This document shows positions 34,001 to 42,560 of a DNA stretch of 64,000 nucleotides, in pieces. Both the position numbers and the translations under genes were made by a program. How positions within the stretch are numbered: position 1 is the stretch's first letter; each line of letters begins with the position of its first letter. Origin of the DNA: CAIWAH01 sp964602595 (GTDB taxonomy: Bacteria > Verrucomicrobiota > Verrucomicrobiia > Limisphaerales > UBA9464); NCBI GenBank assembly GCA_964602595.1, contig CAZRRO010000008.1, positions 212,346 through 276,345 of the forward strand. The letters are read 5' to 3'. The notes under the pieces were generated by a model. That model had not been told where the DNA came from and searched no databases. It saw only the letters and a list, made by a program, of their open reading frames with translations.

Positions 34001-35041
34001 GTTGCCGTTGGTCTGGGTGCCACTGAGGTGAATCCGGGTCTCGGTGTTGGGCGACACGGCCTGAAGCGCTGCCGCCGGCACGAGCGGCAGGTAGAGTTTG
34101 CCGTTGCCGTTGACGAGGTTGTTGACCGAGCCGGCGGTGATTTCCCAGGCCTTGCCGACGAACGGATAGTAGGCGCCGTCGGGCCACTGGCTGGCGGGCG
34201 AGGTGCGCCCGTCCACGTGCACGAAGATCCGGCCGGCCGGGCTCGGGTCGAGCCGGAACTTGCCGTCGGCTCCGGTCACGGTCCGCAGGGTCTCCTCCGC
34301 GCCGTCCACCGTGATGGTGACCCCGGCCAGGGGCAGGTTGGTGGTCGAGCCGTCCTGCAGTTTTACCGGTTCCGCGGCGAACACCTGGCCGACCACGGCG
34401 GTCTTGGCCACGGTCTTCACGGTCGGGGTCGCGTAGCCGAAGACCAACGAACCGCCCGGCTGCCCGTCGCCGTCGGCGTCGAGCACCAGCCCGTTGGTGT
34501 CGCGGGCCTCAGTGGGCGCGAAGGTGACGGTGACGTTGGTGCCCGCCGGCACCGGTTCGAGGGCGAACAGGGTCGCCGTCCGGCGGTCCGCGCCGAGTTC
34601 CACCCGGCCGAGCAGCTTCCGCCCGGCGGCGGTGGCGAAGAACTGGTCGGTGTTCAGCGTGGCCGCAGCGGCCAGCGGCGTGGTGAAGGTCACCACGACC
34701 TCGCGGTTCACCGACACGCCGGTCTCGCCGCTGGCCGGCGAGTGGCCCTGGATGCGGGCAGGCTGCAGCTGGCGCAGCCGGAAGTAGCGCCGTTCGGCGC
34801 CCAGCCGCACGTCCACCTGGCGCCGGTCGCCCTCCGCGGTGATCGCCTCGGCCAGCGGCTGCCAGTTGTCCGGACCCAGCCCCAGCGACGCCTCTGCCAC
34901 CCACGCCGTCGGCCCGTTGGTCCACGTCAGCCGCAGGCCCCCGTCCGCCAACGGCTCGAGGTTCAGCGGACGGTCGGCGGCGGCGGCCGGCACGGGGACC
35001 AGGCCAAGGAAGAGCAGGCACAGCAGGACTAGCGTTCTCAT
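31100..35041 (-). CDS. Large secreted Ig-like/calcium-repeat protein
   Basis: A 1,313-residue protein with a signal peptide (MRTLVLLCLLFLGLVPVPAA). In order: a beta region; an SbsA-type Ig-like domain (about 95-205: SPASGETGVSVNREVVVTF to GLVLDADGDGQPGG); a carboxypeptidase-regulatory-like domain (LAGVTITVDGAEET..GADGKFRLDP); a long helical, Cys-containing middle; thrombospondin type 3-like calcium loops (DTDTDDIPDSVEW, DPANPDTDGDARQDG); a beta-propeller-like LVIVD repeat region; and a last Ig-like domain (VRHVDLLVNGEVVAS). Likely an extracellular or cell-surface protein; binding partner unknown. ATG 35041 is chosen because it starts the signal peptide. Confidence 0.82.
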   Translation of the reverse strand: MRTLVLLCLLFLGLVPVPAAAADRPLNLEPLADGGLRLTWTNGPTAWVAEASLGLGPDNWQPLAEAITAEGDRRQVDVRLGAERRYFRLRQLQPARIQGHSPASGETGVSVNREVVVTFTTPLAAAATLNTDQFFATAAGRKLLGRVELGADRRTATLFALEPVPAGTNVTVTFAPTEARDTNGLVLDADGDGQPGGSLVFGYATPTVKTVAKTAVVGQVFAAEPVKLQDGSTTNLPLAGVTITVDGAEETLRTVTGADGKFRLDPSPAGRIFVHVDGRTSPASQWPDGAYYPFVGKAWEITAGSVNNLVNGNGKLYLPLVPAAALQAVSPNTETRIHLSGTQTNGNPLLAGVELTIPPNALFDDAGTRGGRIGLAAVPPDRLPEPLPPGLNLPLVITIQTSGPMNFAEPVRAKFPNLPDPVTGQELAPGAKTTLWSFNHDTGRWQAAGPATVTADGDYVVSDPGYGIRQPGWHGVSGNGLVPGPAAPAPAPNCFTWEGGDLVNVISDLGPCVADLLGIGELGDAAIDFGTGLYDYAQALKDANAAAQAGDPMGVFAGICNTAKAGIQIFKGALDVANTANPAKEAVDAFGCLVGGLSLALDISCSDSAKTCAASQGFDIETNCTKFENTKLALETLQTLAESISTGEIGVDLLSAGMDVVCHLLDSAAASGGAQRAGVPLALTPEFKAAFGEAVTNALTTIEELQFQMDGLAELAQGIKDTVPGFEEFRSQLFVASGGFGGGWAAVVGGGTTNLLSLGASGFFNLPPLQPDTLYHLEAYTRGNGGVFGQTDFLSSPAGTETPFPLLKLKLERQMPANFTQDTDTDDIPDSVEWLAGTDPANPDTDGDARQDGADSNPLSPARLQVYGTSKPPPGYTNLFSIGDCVAEGNYVFGSMFGDGLVVYEWTPKPTLSFVTHLETEKLIILGHGNLNHLRWLDVEDGMLVATSSENLWFFDVSNPREPKVLFHQRFPGNTFGRPVLRGGYAYVISTISGNESHLMVFRAPTGELVEERIAESWGGRFSAVQADEHHVYTVSEAIIPPDIIGSIFDTDYLVRRLKVFTSAAAGLGEISSTDFRLKTTRDSVAVFDAKLVGDRLYVGTFWGWEAYDVTDAAAPRELVTPMSEPTVFQLDHDGANNLLTFTPLGAGQALTLYDTTDETDTTRFLESLAVSPVAVSIVPHDGFALIPTGSRVIQTLFRIPGGINVVRYTVPDRAGIAPTVSLTPPADEIPGVPGIDLAGGQTLTVRVDAQDDILVRHVDLLVNGEVVASAYRYPFKPRWKVPATPGIVTVQARALDSGGNTAATAPITVKIY

Positions 35042-35239
35042 GATTCCGGGATGCGGGGCACCACCCCACCCAACGGGGACAGCTACTCCACGACCCGAGT
35101 GACGCAGCGCCATGGCGCCTGTTACACGCGCAGGCTGAAATATTTCGGACCCAAGCCACGGCGGGTCGGGTCCTGCGTGGGAAAGCGGATGTCGCTTGCC
35201 CCGCGGGGCGTTGAGACATTGACTCAGCCGGATTTCAAC

Positions 35240-36103
35240 ATGGCCACCCCACGCATCGGCATCATTGGCGGCAGCGGGCTCTATGCGCTCGAAGGCTTTG
35301 AGCAGCAGAAATGGATCGGTGTAAAAACCCCGTTTGGGCCGCCGTCCGACCAGCTGCTGACCGGTGTCTTTGCCGGCCGAGAGATCGTTTTTCTTCCCCG
35401 GCATGGTCGGGGACATCGGATTTCACCCACCGAACTCAATCATCGCGCCAACATTTGGGCGCTGAAGTCGCTCGGTGTCGAATGGATCATCAGCGTCAGC
35501 GCCGTCGGTTCCCTGCAGGCCCGCTACCGACCGTGTGACGTCGTCCTGGTGGATCAGTTCTTCGACCGCACGAAGCGGGACCAGGAGCACACCTTCTTCG
35601 GCGAAGGCATTGCGGCCCACATCGCTTTCGCCGAGCCCATCTGCGAGGAACTACGGCAATTGCTCCGGCAATCGGCCCGACGGATGAAGGTCAAGGCGCA
35701 CAACGGCGGAACCTACGTAAACATGGAAGGTCCGGCCTTCAGCACCCGCGCCGAGTCGCAGTTCAACCACCGCGCCGGATTCGACGTGATCGGCATGACC
35801 AACTTGGGCGAAGCCAAGTGTGCCCGCGAGGCGGAGATCGCCTACGCCACGTTGGCGATGGTCACCGACTACGATTGCTGGAAGACCGACGAGGCCCACG
35901 TGACGGTTGAAATGGTGCTCCGCAACGTGCGCCGGAACGGTGAAACTGCCCAGGCCATCATTCGGGACGTCATCCCTTGCCTGCCGGAGCGCGCCAGCTG
36001 GCCGTGCCATTCGGCGCTGGCGAACGCCATCATGACCGATCGATCCCTCTGGCCCAAAGCCCGCATCCGGGCGCTGGGACCCCTGCTACGGAAATACCTC
36101 TGA
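35240..36103 (+). CDS. mtnP: MTAP/PNP family nucleoside phosphorylase
   Basis: A 287-residue protein of the S-methyl-5'-thioadenosine phosphorylase family: IGIIGGSGLY at the N-terminus, PRHGRGHRISPTELNHRANIW, SAVGSL, then GGTYVNMEGPAFSTRAES and IGMTNLGEAKCAREAEI with the substrate-binding Met and Asn, and TDYDCW. It cleaves methylthioadenosine with phosphate in methionine salvage. The TNLGEAKCAREAEI segment fits MTAP rather than inosine/guanosine PNP. ATG 35240 gives the usual length; no Shine-Dalgarno is evident. Confidence 0.92.
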   Translation: MATPRIGIIGGSGLYALEGFEQQKWIGVKTPFGPPSDQLLTGVFAGREIVFLPRHGRGHRISPTELNHRANIWALKSLGVEWIISVSAVGSLQARYRPCDVVLVDQFFDRTKRDQEHTFFGEGIAAHIAFAEPICEELRQLLRQSARRMKVKAHNGGTYVNMEGPAFSTRAESQFNHRAGFDVIGMTNLGEAKCAREAEIAYATLAMVTDYDCWKTDEAHVTVEMVLRNVRRNGETAQAIIRDVIPCLPERASWPCHSALANAIMTDRSLWPKARIRALGPLLRKYL

Positions 36104-36145
36104 CGACGGTTGTGATTCCGAGGGCAAAACGGCCCCGGGCAAACA

Positions 36146-36177
36146 AAAAGGCGCGACCCCTTGGGGCCGCGCCTTTT
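36146..36177. terminator. Bidirectional intrinsic terminator
   Basis: AAAAGGCGCG (36146-36155) and CGCGCCTTTT (36168-36177) form a perfect 10-bp stem, with an inner CCCC/GGGG, ending in T-runs on both strands. It lies between the convergent mtnP and wzc-like genes. Confidence 0.9.
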
Positions 36178-36194
36178 GGTAACGGAATACAAGC

Positions 36195-38372
36195 TCAGAC
36201 CTTGGCCGACTCCTTGCCCGCAGATTCCTTGTCCTTGCCTCCCGGCGCCTTGGCATCGCCCGCCGGCGTGGCCGTCCGGCTCTTGTAGTGGGAGGAATAA
36301 TAGCGGTTCTGGTAGTAGTGGTAGCTGTAGTAGTAGGAGTCTTTGCCCTCGAAATCGATGTCGTTCAGCACCGAACCAATGACGAAGATGCCCGCATCCT
36401 GGATGCGTTGCACGGAGCGGAGCGCGTGCTCGCGGCGGATCTTGTTGAACTTGGTCACGAAGATCAGCCCATCGCACATCGAGCCAACCACCAGCGGATC
36501 GGCGACGGCCGAGACGGGAGGGCAGTCTAGAATGACACGGTCATAGCGCCCGGCGACCTCCTCCAGGAACTGCAACATCTGCTTGGAACCGATCAGTTCC
36601 GACGGATTGCCCGGCGTCGCTCCGCAGCAGATGACGTCCAAGTTGGGGACCTCCGACTTGTGGGTGATCTCGTCCACGCTGTGGACCCGGCCGGCCAGGT
36701 AGGCCGCCAAACCGATCGGGCTCTGCAATTGGAACGCCTTGTGCACGGAAGGACGGCGCAAGTCCGCATCCACCAGCAGCGTCTTCAGGCCGGTCTGGGC
36801 GGTCACGATGGCGAAGTTGGAGGCCACAAGTGATTTGCCCTCGGACGGAATTGTGCTGGTCACCGCGATGTTCCGCAGGCGATCCGCATTCTTGGCCAAC
36901 GACACGGCCGCCCGCAGGGTGCGGAAGCCTTCCGCCGCGCTTGAGGTGGGCTGGATGTGCGCCTGCAAGTCGCGTTCGACAACGCTCGTGGTCTTGATGT
37001 TGGGGACGTAGCCGAGGAACGGCAGCCGGAGATAGTTCTCCACGTCGTCCTGGCTCTTCACGGAATCGTCGAGGAAGTTGACGAAGAACGCCAAACCTAG
37101 CGCCGCCAGCAACCCGCCGAACACGCTGCCGGCGAGGATCAGGGGTTTGTTGGGTTTCACGGCCTTGGACGGGATCACCGCGCGGTCGATGATTACCATG
37201 TTCTGCATCTGCTCCTTGGAACTCAGGTCGTATTCCTTGGTCTTGGAGAGCACCAATTGATACATGGTTTCGGCCCGTTCCTTCTGGCGAAGCATCAACT
37301 CATACTGGGTTCGGGCTGCGTTCATCTCGAACACGGATTTTTCAGCGTCCTTATACTTCTTCTCCGCCTCAGCCAGTTTGGACTGCTCAATTTGCGCGAC
37401 ATTGAACACGGCTTCGATGGAGCGTTGCGCCTCGGACTTGAGCTTCTCGCGGTCTGCCTGGAGGGAATTCAGGACCTCGGAAACCTTCGGATGCTTGTCG
37501 CGGTAACGGGTGCGGAGCTGGGCCAAGGTGGATTCCGAAAGGGCTACCTTCAGCTTCAGTTCGGAAATCACGCGGTCCTGCGCCACCGTGGGAAACTCGA
37601 CCAAATCTTTGCCTTCCTTGATCCAGCGGTTGACCTGTTCCGCGGTTTTCTGCGCGTCGGAGCGGCGCAACAACTGGCCGTCCAGGTCGAGCTTGGCCTG
37701 CTTCAGGCCGAGGGCCACCACGTTCATGTCGTCGGCCAAGGACACCATCGCCTTGTCCGAGCGATATTTGGTGAGGCGTTCGATGGCCTGCGTAAGGTCT
37801 GCCTCCTGGCTTTGGGCTTCCTGCTTGAGCATGCGGTAGCCCGCCATCGCCTTGCCCGTCTTGCGGTCCTGGTTCTGTTGCAGGAAGTTTTCCACGAGGG
37901 TGTTGACGATGTTCTCGGCCGCCTTGGGGTTTGGATGGCGGATTTTCACCTCAACCAGACGGGTCAGGCGGATCGGGGTGACATCCAAATCCGCCGCCAG
38001 CGCCGCCTCCCGATCAGGAGACTGTTTGTAGCGGTCGTCCTCATCCAGCTTGAGCTTGTCGATAACGGATTTCAGGAGGGAACGGGCCTGAAGATTGCGA
38101 TACTGGGTCTGGAGGTAGTCCTGGTCCTTGTTGCCCCAACTGATTGCGTCGCGCAGGCTCAGCACGCCGCCCGTTTCCGGGTCGATCTGCAGCCGCGCGA
38201 CTGCCTCATAAATCGGGGTCGCCCTAAATGCATAGAGGGCGCCGAGGATGACGCAGATGGCAAACGTGGCGATGATCAGCCAGCGCCTCTCAAGCACGAC
38301 GTGCCAGTATTCGCGGATCTTGAACGCCTCCGAGGTGGATGGCGCATTCGCTGAAGTGGGATTTTCGTTCAT
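36195..38372 (-). CDS. Wzc-like polysaccharide copolymerase and tyrosine autokinase (copy 1)
   Basis: A 725-residue protein: an N-terminal Wzz domain with two membrane segments (WLIIATFAICVILGALYAF and PLILAGSVFGGLLAALGLAF), a long coiled coil between them, and a cytoplasmic BY-kinase with Walker A (STIPSEGKSLVASNFA), Walker A' (TLLVDADLRRPSVH) and Walker B (VILDCPPVSAV). The tail is a tyrosine cluster (YYYSYHYYQNRYYSSHY), the autophosphorylation site. It controls polysaccharide chain length and export. It ends the operon barrel, Wza-like, Wzc-like (38950, 38380, 36195) with gaps of 3 and 7 bp. Confidence 0.9.
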   Translation of the reverse strand: MNENPTSANAPSTSEAFKIREYWHVVLERRWLIIATFAICVILGALYAFRATPIYEAVARLQIDPETGGVLSLRDAISWGNKDQDYLQTQYRNLQARSLLKSVIDKLKLDEDDRYKQSPDREAALAADLDVTPIRLTRLVEVKIRHPNPKAAENIVNTLVENFLQQNQDRKTGKAMAGYRMLKQEAQSQEADLTQAIERLTKYRSDKAMVSLADDMNVVALGLKQAKLDLDGQLLRRSDAQKTAEQVNRWIKEGKDLVEFPTVAQDRVISELKLKVALSESTLAQLRTRYRDKHPKVSEVLNSLQADREKLKSEAQRSIEAVFNVAQIEQSKLAEAEKKYKDAEKSVFEMNAARTQYELMLRQKERAETMYQLVLSKTKEYDLSSKEQMQNMVIIDRAVIPSKAVKPNKPLILAGSVFGGLLAALGLAFFVNFLDDSVKSQDDVENYLRLPFLGYVPNIKTTSVVERDLQAHIQPTSSAAEGFRTLRAAVSLAKNADRLRNIAVTSTIPSEGKSLVASNFAIVTAQTGLKTLLVDADLRRPSVHKAFQLQSPIGLAAYLAGRVHSVDEITHKSEVPNLDVICCGATPGNPSELIGSKQMLQFLEEVAGRYDRVILDCPPVSAVADPLVVGSMCDGLIFVTKFNKIRREHALRSVQRIQDAGIFVIGSVLNDIDFEGKDSYYYSYHYYQNRYYSSHYKSRTATPAGDAKAPGGKDKESAGKESAKV

Positions 38373-38379
38373 GCTCGTT

Positions 38380-38946
38380 TTAGAATACAGATTCAGCGAC
38401 CCAGATTACGTCATCCGGTTCGACATACACCTTGCCCTCTGGTTTGCGCAGTTGGTCGTAGGTGAACTGTTTGGTTGAGTCCTTTCGGCGCAGTTCAATC
38501 TGGCTCTTCTTCGCCTTCGGGTTGAAATCACCCGCCGCACCGATCGCCTCCACGATGTCCATCCGGTGGTCTGGCGGAATGTTGACCGGGCCCGGCCGGT
38601 TCACCATGCCGGTCACCGTGACAAACTGGAGGGCATATTGCTTCACCTCCAAGTAGACCTGCGGGTTCACCAAATAATCGGCGTCCAGCTTGTCCCGGAT
38701 GATTTTCTGGGCTTCGGCGACCGTCTTGTCGTTCAGGTCTACCTCGCCGATGAAGAAGTAGTCGATCTTGCCATCGGCCGAGACCTTCTTCTCCGCCATC
38801 ATGTCGGGCTCATTTAGCACCCGGATCAGAAGGACATCGTTGGGCAGGATCTTCCGGGCATTGATCTGCGCCGCGGCCCGGTTTTGCAGGGCAAGCAGGG
38901 CCAGCAACCCCAGCACCATCACCTTGAGGATAGGTTTCAATTTCAT
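38380..38946 (-). CDS. Wza-like polysaccharide export protein (copy 1)
   Basis: A 188-residue secreted protein with a cleavable signal (VLGLLALLALQNRAAAQ), no lipobox, a poly-export domain (ILPNDVLLIRVLNEPDM, VSADGKIDYFFIGEVDL, LVNPQVYLEVK) and one SLBB domain (VTVTGMVNRPGPVNIPP). It should form a periplasmic or outer-membrane ring of the export channel. It is much shorter than Wza (about 380) and may need the adjacent outer-membrane barrel for passage through the membrane. Confidence 0.88.
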   Translation of the reverse strand: MKLKPILKVMVLGLLALLALQNRAAAQINARKILPNDVLLIRVLNEPDMMAEKKVSADGKIDYFFIGEVDLNDKTVAEAQKIIRDKLDADYLVNPQVYLEVKQYALQFVTVTGMVNRPGPVNIPPDHRMDIVEAIGAAGDFNPKAKKSQIELRRKDSTKQFTYDQLRKPEGKVYVEPDDVIWVAESVF

Positions 38947-38949
38947 GGT

Positions 38950-40518
38950 TCAGTAGCCGATGTTCAGGGAAATCGTGAGGTTGTTGACTTGGTAGTCGAT
39001 GAGCGACGTCCGGCGCGCGACCGTAGCATCGCTGAACGTCGTGGAATAGTTCTCGTATTCGTAGGCCAAAATCGCGGCGAGCCAGGGGCGCGGTTGATAG
39101 CTGAGGCGGGCGCCCGCCTCCAGTATTCGGTCGGTGCGAGCCTGGTTGACTCCGGGAGTCTCGCTGAAGTCGCCCATGTTGACGCCGGCATTGGCGGAAA
39201 CCGCCCATTTGCCGGTCGTGCCAATCAGCTGGGTGGCAGTGAGTTGAACCCGGTCATAAATGTAGGACTGCTTGGCAAACTGGGGTGAAACGTCCGTGCT
39301 ACGAGTATACGCCAGCTTGAAGAATGTCTTGGGACCGGCCGCATAGCTGATATCGGCAGAGACCGCTGGGGAAGCGATCGAGGCGGGCTCATCGCCGGGG
39401 GCGAAGGTTCCCTGAAAACTGCGGCTTTCGTAGCCGACCTTCAGGTTGCCCTGAATTCGCGGGGTGAAATCACCGCGTATGCCGACGAACCCACCGTAAA
39501 CGGTTGAATTGGGCGCATCCGGCTGGGTGGCTAGGTTGGGGTTGACGAACGATCGCCCATACTCGAGTTCGGCGAATAGCCGCAGGCGATCCGTCCAGAT
39601 GTAGCTGGAGCCGAAGGCGCCTTTCACCGTCTCACTGTCGTAAATGGCCACGCCCTGATCGTAGTTGTAGCTGTAGTGGCTGGCGGTGACGTAAAAGTCG
39701 GTCTTCGCCGTGGCGTCGTAGGTCACCCTGTAGTTGTCGGTCCAAACGATGCGGTCCACCTGATTGCGGGTGGTGGCGTTGCCTCCGCCGAGGAAGCTCG
39801 ACAGCAACTGGACGCTATCGTTGCCGACAATGGTGAAGCGCCCGAGCTTGAGGTTCGCCCCGAATTGGCCGCGATGCTGGGCCGTGTCGTATTCGGGATT
39901 GTTGATGTAGAAAATTCGGTCATGGGTGTATTCGAAGGTTAGCGTATTCAGCCCAGTGTCGCCGTATTGGAGGCGTAACCCGGGGCTCGCGATCATGAGC
40001 ACCTCGGACTCCTGCGGCCGGACGGGGACGGTGGTGGTCCCCACGGAAGTCGCGCCCGGGACGCGCGAAATCACGTCCCGCTGGGCCACCGCCGTTGAGA
40101 TCCCGTTGATCGTCTCCACGTAGGCGGGGATACGGACCGTGTAATTGAAATTGGTCAGGTTGTTGTTGGCATCGAAGAACAGATTCGTGCTCAACGTGGC
40201 CCCGCCCGGGAATGTTTGGAGGTTCGTCGCCCCGGGAAACCGGATCGCCCCGAGTCCGGGGACAACCAAGTCGTAGGGCTGCACTTGGTTGACGTAGAAC
40301 TTCGTGGCGACGTCGTTGTTGCCGTAGAACACGTTGTCCGTGAACTTGGAGGCCAAGCTGAGCTGCGGTTTGAACAGCAGTTTGCCCACGTCGTAGGAGA
40401 GCCACTGTTCAGTGGTTTCGATGAAACCCGCTGCCAACGCCCTTGTCGCGAGCGCCAGCCACAGCAGCAGTCCCAATCCGGCCGGAATTCCCCGGCCTCT
40501 GACGTTGTTCGCTTTCAA
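38950..40518 (-). CDS. Outer-membrane beta-barrel of polysaccharide locus (copy 1)
   Basis: About 522 residues. The only start that gives a proper signal peptide is TTG 40518 (KANNVRGRGIPAGLGLLLWLALATRALAAG pattern, signal to about 30); the frame stays open to 40665 without a good start. The body is alternating beta strands rich in Tyr, Gly, Asn and Asp (LSLASKFTDNVFYGNN; VYGGFVGIRGDFTPRIQGNLK) and ends ISLNIGY, an aromatic-terminated strand usual for outer-membrane proteins. As first gene of the barrel-Wza-Wzc operon it probably carries the polymer across the outer membrane. The start codon is uncertain. Confidence 0.72.
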   Translation of the reverse strand: MKANNVRGRGIPAGLGLLLWLALATRALAAGFIETTEQWLSYDVGKLLFKPQLSLASKFTDNVFYGNNDVATKFYVNQVQPYDLVVPGLGAIRFPGATNLQTFPGGATLSTNLFFDANNNLTNFNYTVRIPAYVETINGISTAVAQRDVISRVPGATSVGTTTVPVRPQESEVLMIASPGLRLQYGDTGLNTLTFEYTHDRIFYINNPEYDTAQHRGQFGANLKLGRFTIVGNDSVQLLSSFLGGGNATTRNQVDRIVWTDNYRVTYDATAKTDFYVTASHYSYNYDQGVAIYDSETVKGAFGSSYIWTDRLRLFAELEYGRSFVNPNLATQPDAPNSTVYGGFVGIRGDFTPRIQGNLKVGYESRSFQGTFAPGDEPASIASPAVSADISYAAGPKTFFKLAYTRSTDVSPQFAKQSYIYDRVQLTATQLIGTTGKWAVSANAGVNMGDFSETPGVNQARTDRILEAGARLSYQPRPWLAAILAYEYENYSTTFSDATVARRTSLIDYQVNNLTISLNIGY

Positions 40519-40776
40519 AGCAGTAGTTCCGTTCTCCCAATTGCGGCGTCGGCCCACCAAGGACCCGGCGCGGCAAAGCCCGAACCCGGGGACCTTCTGG
40601 AAAGCATTCCGACGTGTAAACCACTTTCCACCAGCGCCAACGGTTGCCCCATGCCAAGGCGGCACCGGTGACCCCGCTTAGCAAGTATCGAACCGGAGGT
40701 GAGCTTCGCAGTTCCGATAATTTCCCGCACCCGAAAGTTAGTGGCCCTCCCGTGGGCTCCCTTTATCGTCACGGGC
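40519..40776. promoter_or_regulatory. Divergent promoter region, export operon 1 and gntK operon
   Basis: A 258-bp gap between the leftward barrel gene and the rightward gntK. Both promoters must lie here. I see no clear sigma-70 pair or palindrome. Confidence 0.4.
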
Positions 40777-41289
40777 ATGGTCGTGATCATCATGGGGGTT
40801 TCCGGGTCCGGCAAAAGCACGGTTGGCCGGCGGTTGGCCGAACAGGTAGGGTGGGAGTTTCGTGACGGCGACAGTTTCCATCCGGAAGCAAACGTCACCA
40901 AGATGCGGTCAGGCACACCGTTGAACGACGACGACCGGCGACCTTGGTTGTTGGCGATCCAGAGTTTCATGCGGCAATGCCACGCCGATGGACAATCAGC
41001 CGTGGTGGCGTGTTCAGCCTTGAAGGCGGCCTACCGCGATTTGCTCCTGCGCGGGGAGCCGTGGGTTCGCTTTGTGCATCTCCAGGGTGCCCGTGAGCTG
41101 ATCGCGGACCGGATGTCGGCCCGCTCCGGCCATTTCATGCCCGCTACGCTGCTCGACAGCCAGTTGGCTACCTTAGAGTCGCCGCCGGACGCCTTGGTTT
41201 TGGATATCTCCTTTTCGCCGGATCAGTTGGTCGGGCAGATCCTGACGGCATTTGGCCTGAGTGCCCGCCCAACTCCTCCCAAGCCATGA
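40777..41289 (+). CDS. gntK: Gluconokinase
   Basis: A 170-residue gluconokinase of the GntK/thermoresistant type: MVVIIMGVSGSGKSTVG P-loop, FRDGDSFHPEANVTKMRSG (gluconate site), PLNDDDRRPWL, CSALKAAYRDLLL, HFMPATLLDSQLATLE. It phosphorylates D-gluconate to 6-phosphogluconate. ATG 40777 gives the usual length. cinA overlaps its stop by ATGA. Confidence 0.93.
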   Translation: MVVIIMGVSGSGKSTVGRRLAEQVGWEFRDGDSFHPEANVTKMRSGTPLNDDDRRPWLLAIQSFMRQCHADGQSAVVACSALKAAYRDLLLRGEPWVRFVHLQGARELIADRMSARSGHFMPATLLDSQLATLESPPDALVLDISFSPDQLVGQILTAFGLSARPTPPKP

Positions 41290-42560
41290 CCGCGGAACTG
41301 ATCAACACCGGTTCCGAGCTCCTGCTCGGCCGGATCCTCAATACCCATCTCCAATGGCTGGGCCGGCAGCTTGCGGATGAGGGCTACGAACTCGGCCGTC
41401 AAGTGACGGTTCCGGACACCGGCGAGGCCATCGAAGCGGCGATTCGCGAAGCGCTGTCGCGGGCGGATATCGTCATCACTACCGGCGGGTTGGGGCCGAC
41501 CGGCGACGACCTGACCCGCGAGCGCGTTGCCGGGCTGCTTGGGCGCAAGCTCCTGCACAATCCGGAGGTGGCGGCACGGATCCGACATTTCTTCGAATCC
41601 CGGGGGCGCTCCATCCCACCCAGGACGTCGGTCGAAAGCTTGGTCCCGGAAGGCGCCATAGTCCTGCCCAACAATCACGGCACCGCGCCTGGGCTGGCGG
41701 TTAAGCTCGACCCCAATCCGTTTCGCACCCCGGGGAAGCCGGCCCTGCTTATCTTGCTGCCGGGGCCGCCCCGGGAATTGCACCCCATGTTCCGCGAGCA
41801 GGCCCTGCCCCTGTTGCTGCGGGAAATGGCACCCGATTCCCCCTGCCACTCCCTCACCTTGCGCACGACGGGAATTGGGGAATCCAACTTGGAAGACCTG
41901 CTAGCGCCGCCGTTGGCCGCCCTCCTTTCCCAAGGGATGGAACTTGGATTCTGCGCCAAGATTGGCGAAGTCGAAGTCCGATTCTCGGGCCGCGGTTCAG
42001 CCGGGCGAGAGCAGATTTCGGCCGCCGAAGGCATTGCGCTCCCTTTGCTGGGTGACGCGGTATTCGGCCGAGGGGACGAGCTTTTGGAGGCCGCGGTGAT
42101 CCGTGAAGCAACCCGCTCGGGTTCCACGATAGCCCTCGCGGAATCCTGCACGGGCGGCTTTGTCGCGCACCGACTGACCAACGTTCCCGGTGCTTCCGCG
42201 GTTCTGCTGGCCGGGGTGGTCAGCTATGCGAATGCGGCCAAGGAGAGTTTTCTAGGGGTTGCCGCGGATACATTGGCAGAATTCGGCGCGGTCAGTGAAC
42301 CCGTGGCGCGGCAAATGGCGGAGGGTGTCCGACGCGCCGCCAATGCGGACTTCGGCCTCGCCATCACCGGGATCGCGGGTCCGGGCGGCGGTTCGGCAGC
42401 CAAACCGGTCGGAACGGCATTCATCGGGTTGGCCGGGCCGGGCGGGGTGGAGGTGACCCGCCAGTTGAATCCGTTCGATCGTGAGACCTTCAAGTTCGCA
42501 ACGTCACAGCAGGCGCTGGACCTGCTCCGGCGCAAGCTGAGGCAACTCCCGTCCCGATGA
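41286..42560 (+). CDS. cinA: CinA-like NMN amidohydrolase
   Basis: A 424-residue two-domain CinA. N-terminal MoaB/MogA-like domain (TGSELLLGRILNTHLQWL, TTGGLGPTGDDLTRE, NNHGTAPGLAV, LLPGPPRELHPMF) and C-terminal amidohydrolase (IALAESCTGGFVAHRLTN, AGVVSYANAAKESFLGV, ITGIAGPGGGSAAKPVGTAF). It recycles nicotinamide mononucleotide and ADP-ribose. Overlaps gntK by ATGA and pgsA by ATGA. Confidence 0.93.
   Translation: MTAELINTGSELLLGRILNTHLQWLGRQLADEGYELGRQVTVPDTGEAIEAAIREALSRADIVITTGGLGPTGDDLTRERVAGLLGRKLLHNPEVAARIRHFFESRGRSIPPRTSVESLVPEGAIVLPNNHGTAPGLAVKLDPNPFRTPGKPALLILLPGPPRELHPMFREQALPLLLREMAPDSPCHSLTLRTTGIGESNLEDLLAPPLAALLSQGMELGFCAKIGEVEVRFSGRGSAGREQISAAEGIALPLLGDAVFGRGDELLEAAVIREATRSGSTIALAESCTGGFVAHRLTNVPGASAVLLAGVVSYANAAKESFLGVAADTLAEFGAVSEPVARQMAEGVRRAANADFGLAITGIAGPGGGSAAKPVGTAFIGLAGPGGVEVTRQLNPFDRETFKFATSQQALDLLRRKLRQLPSR

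Noticed and set aside
32579..35032. 817-codon plus-strand open frame
   Set aside because: Antisense shadow of the large secreted protein; it is Gly/Arg/Val-rich with no domains, as expected for high-GC DNA.
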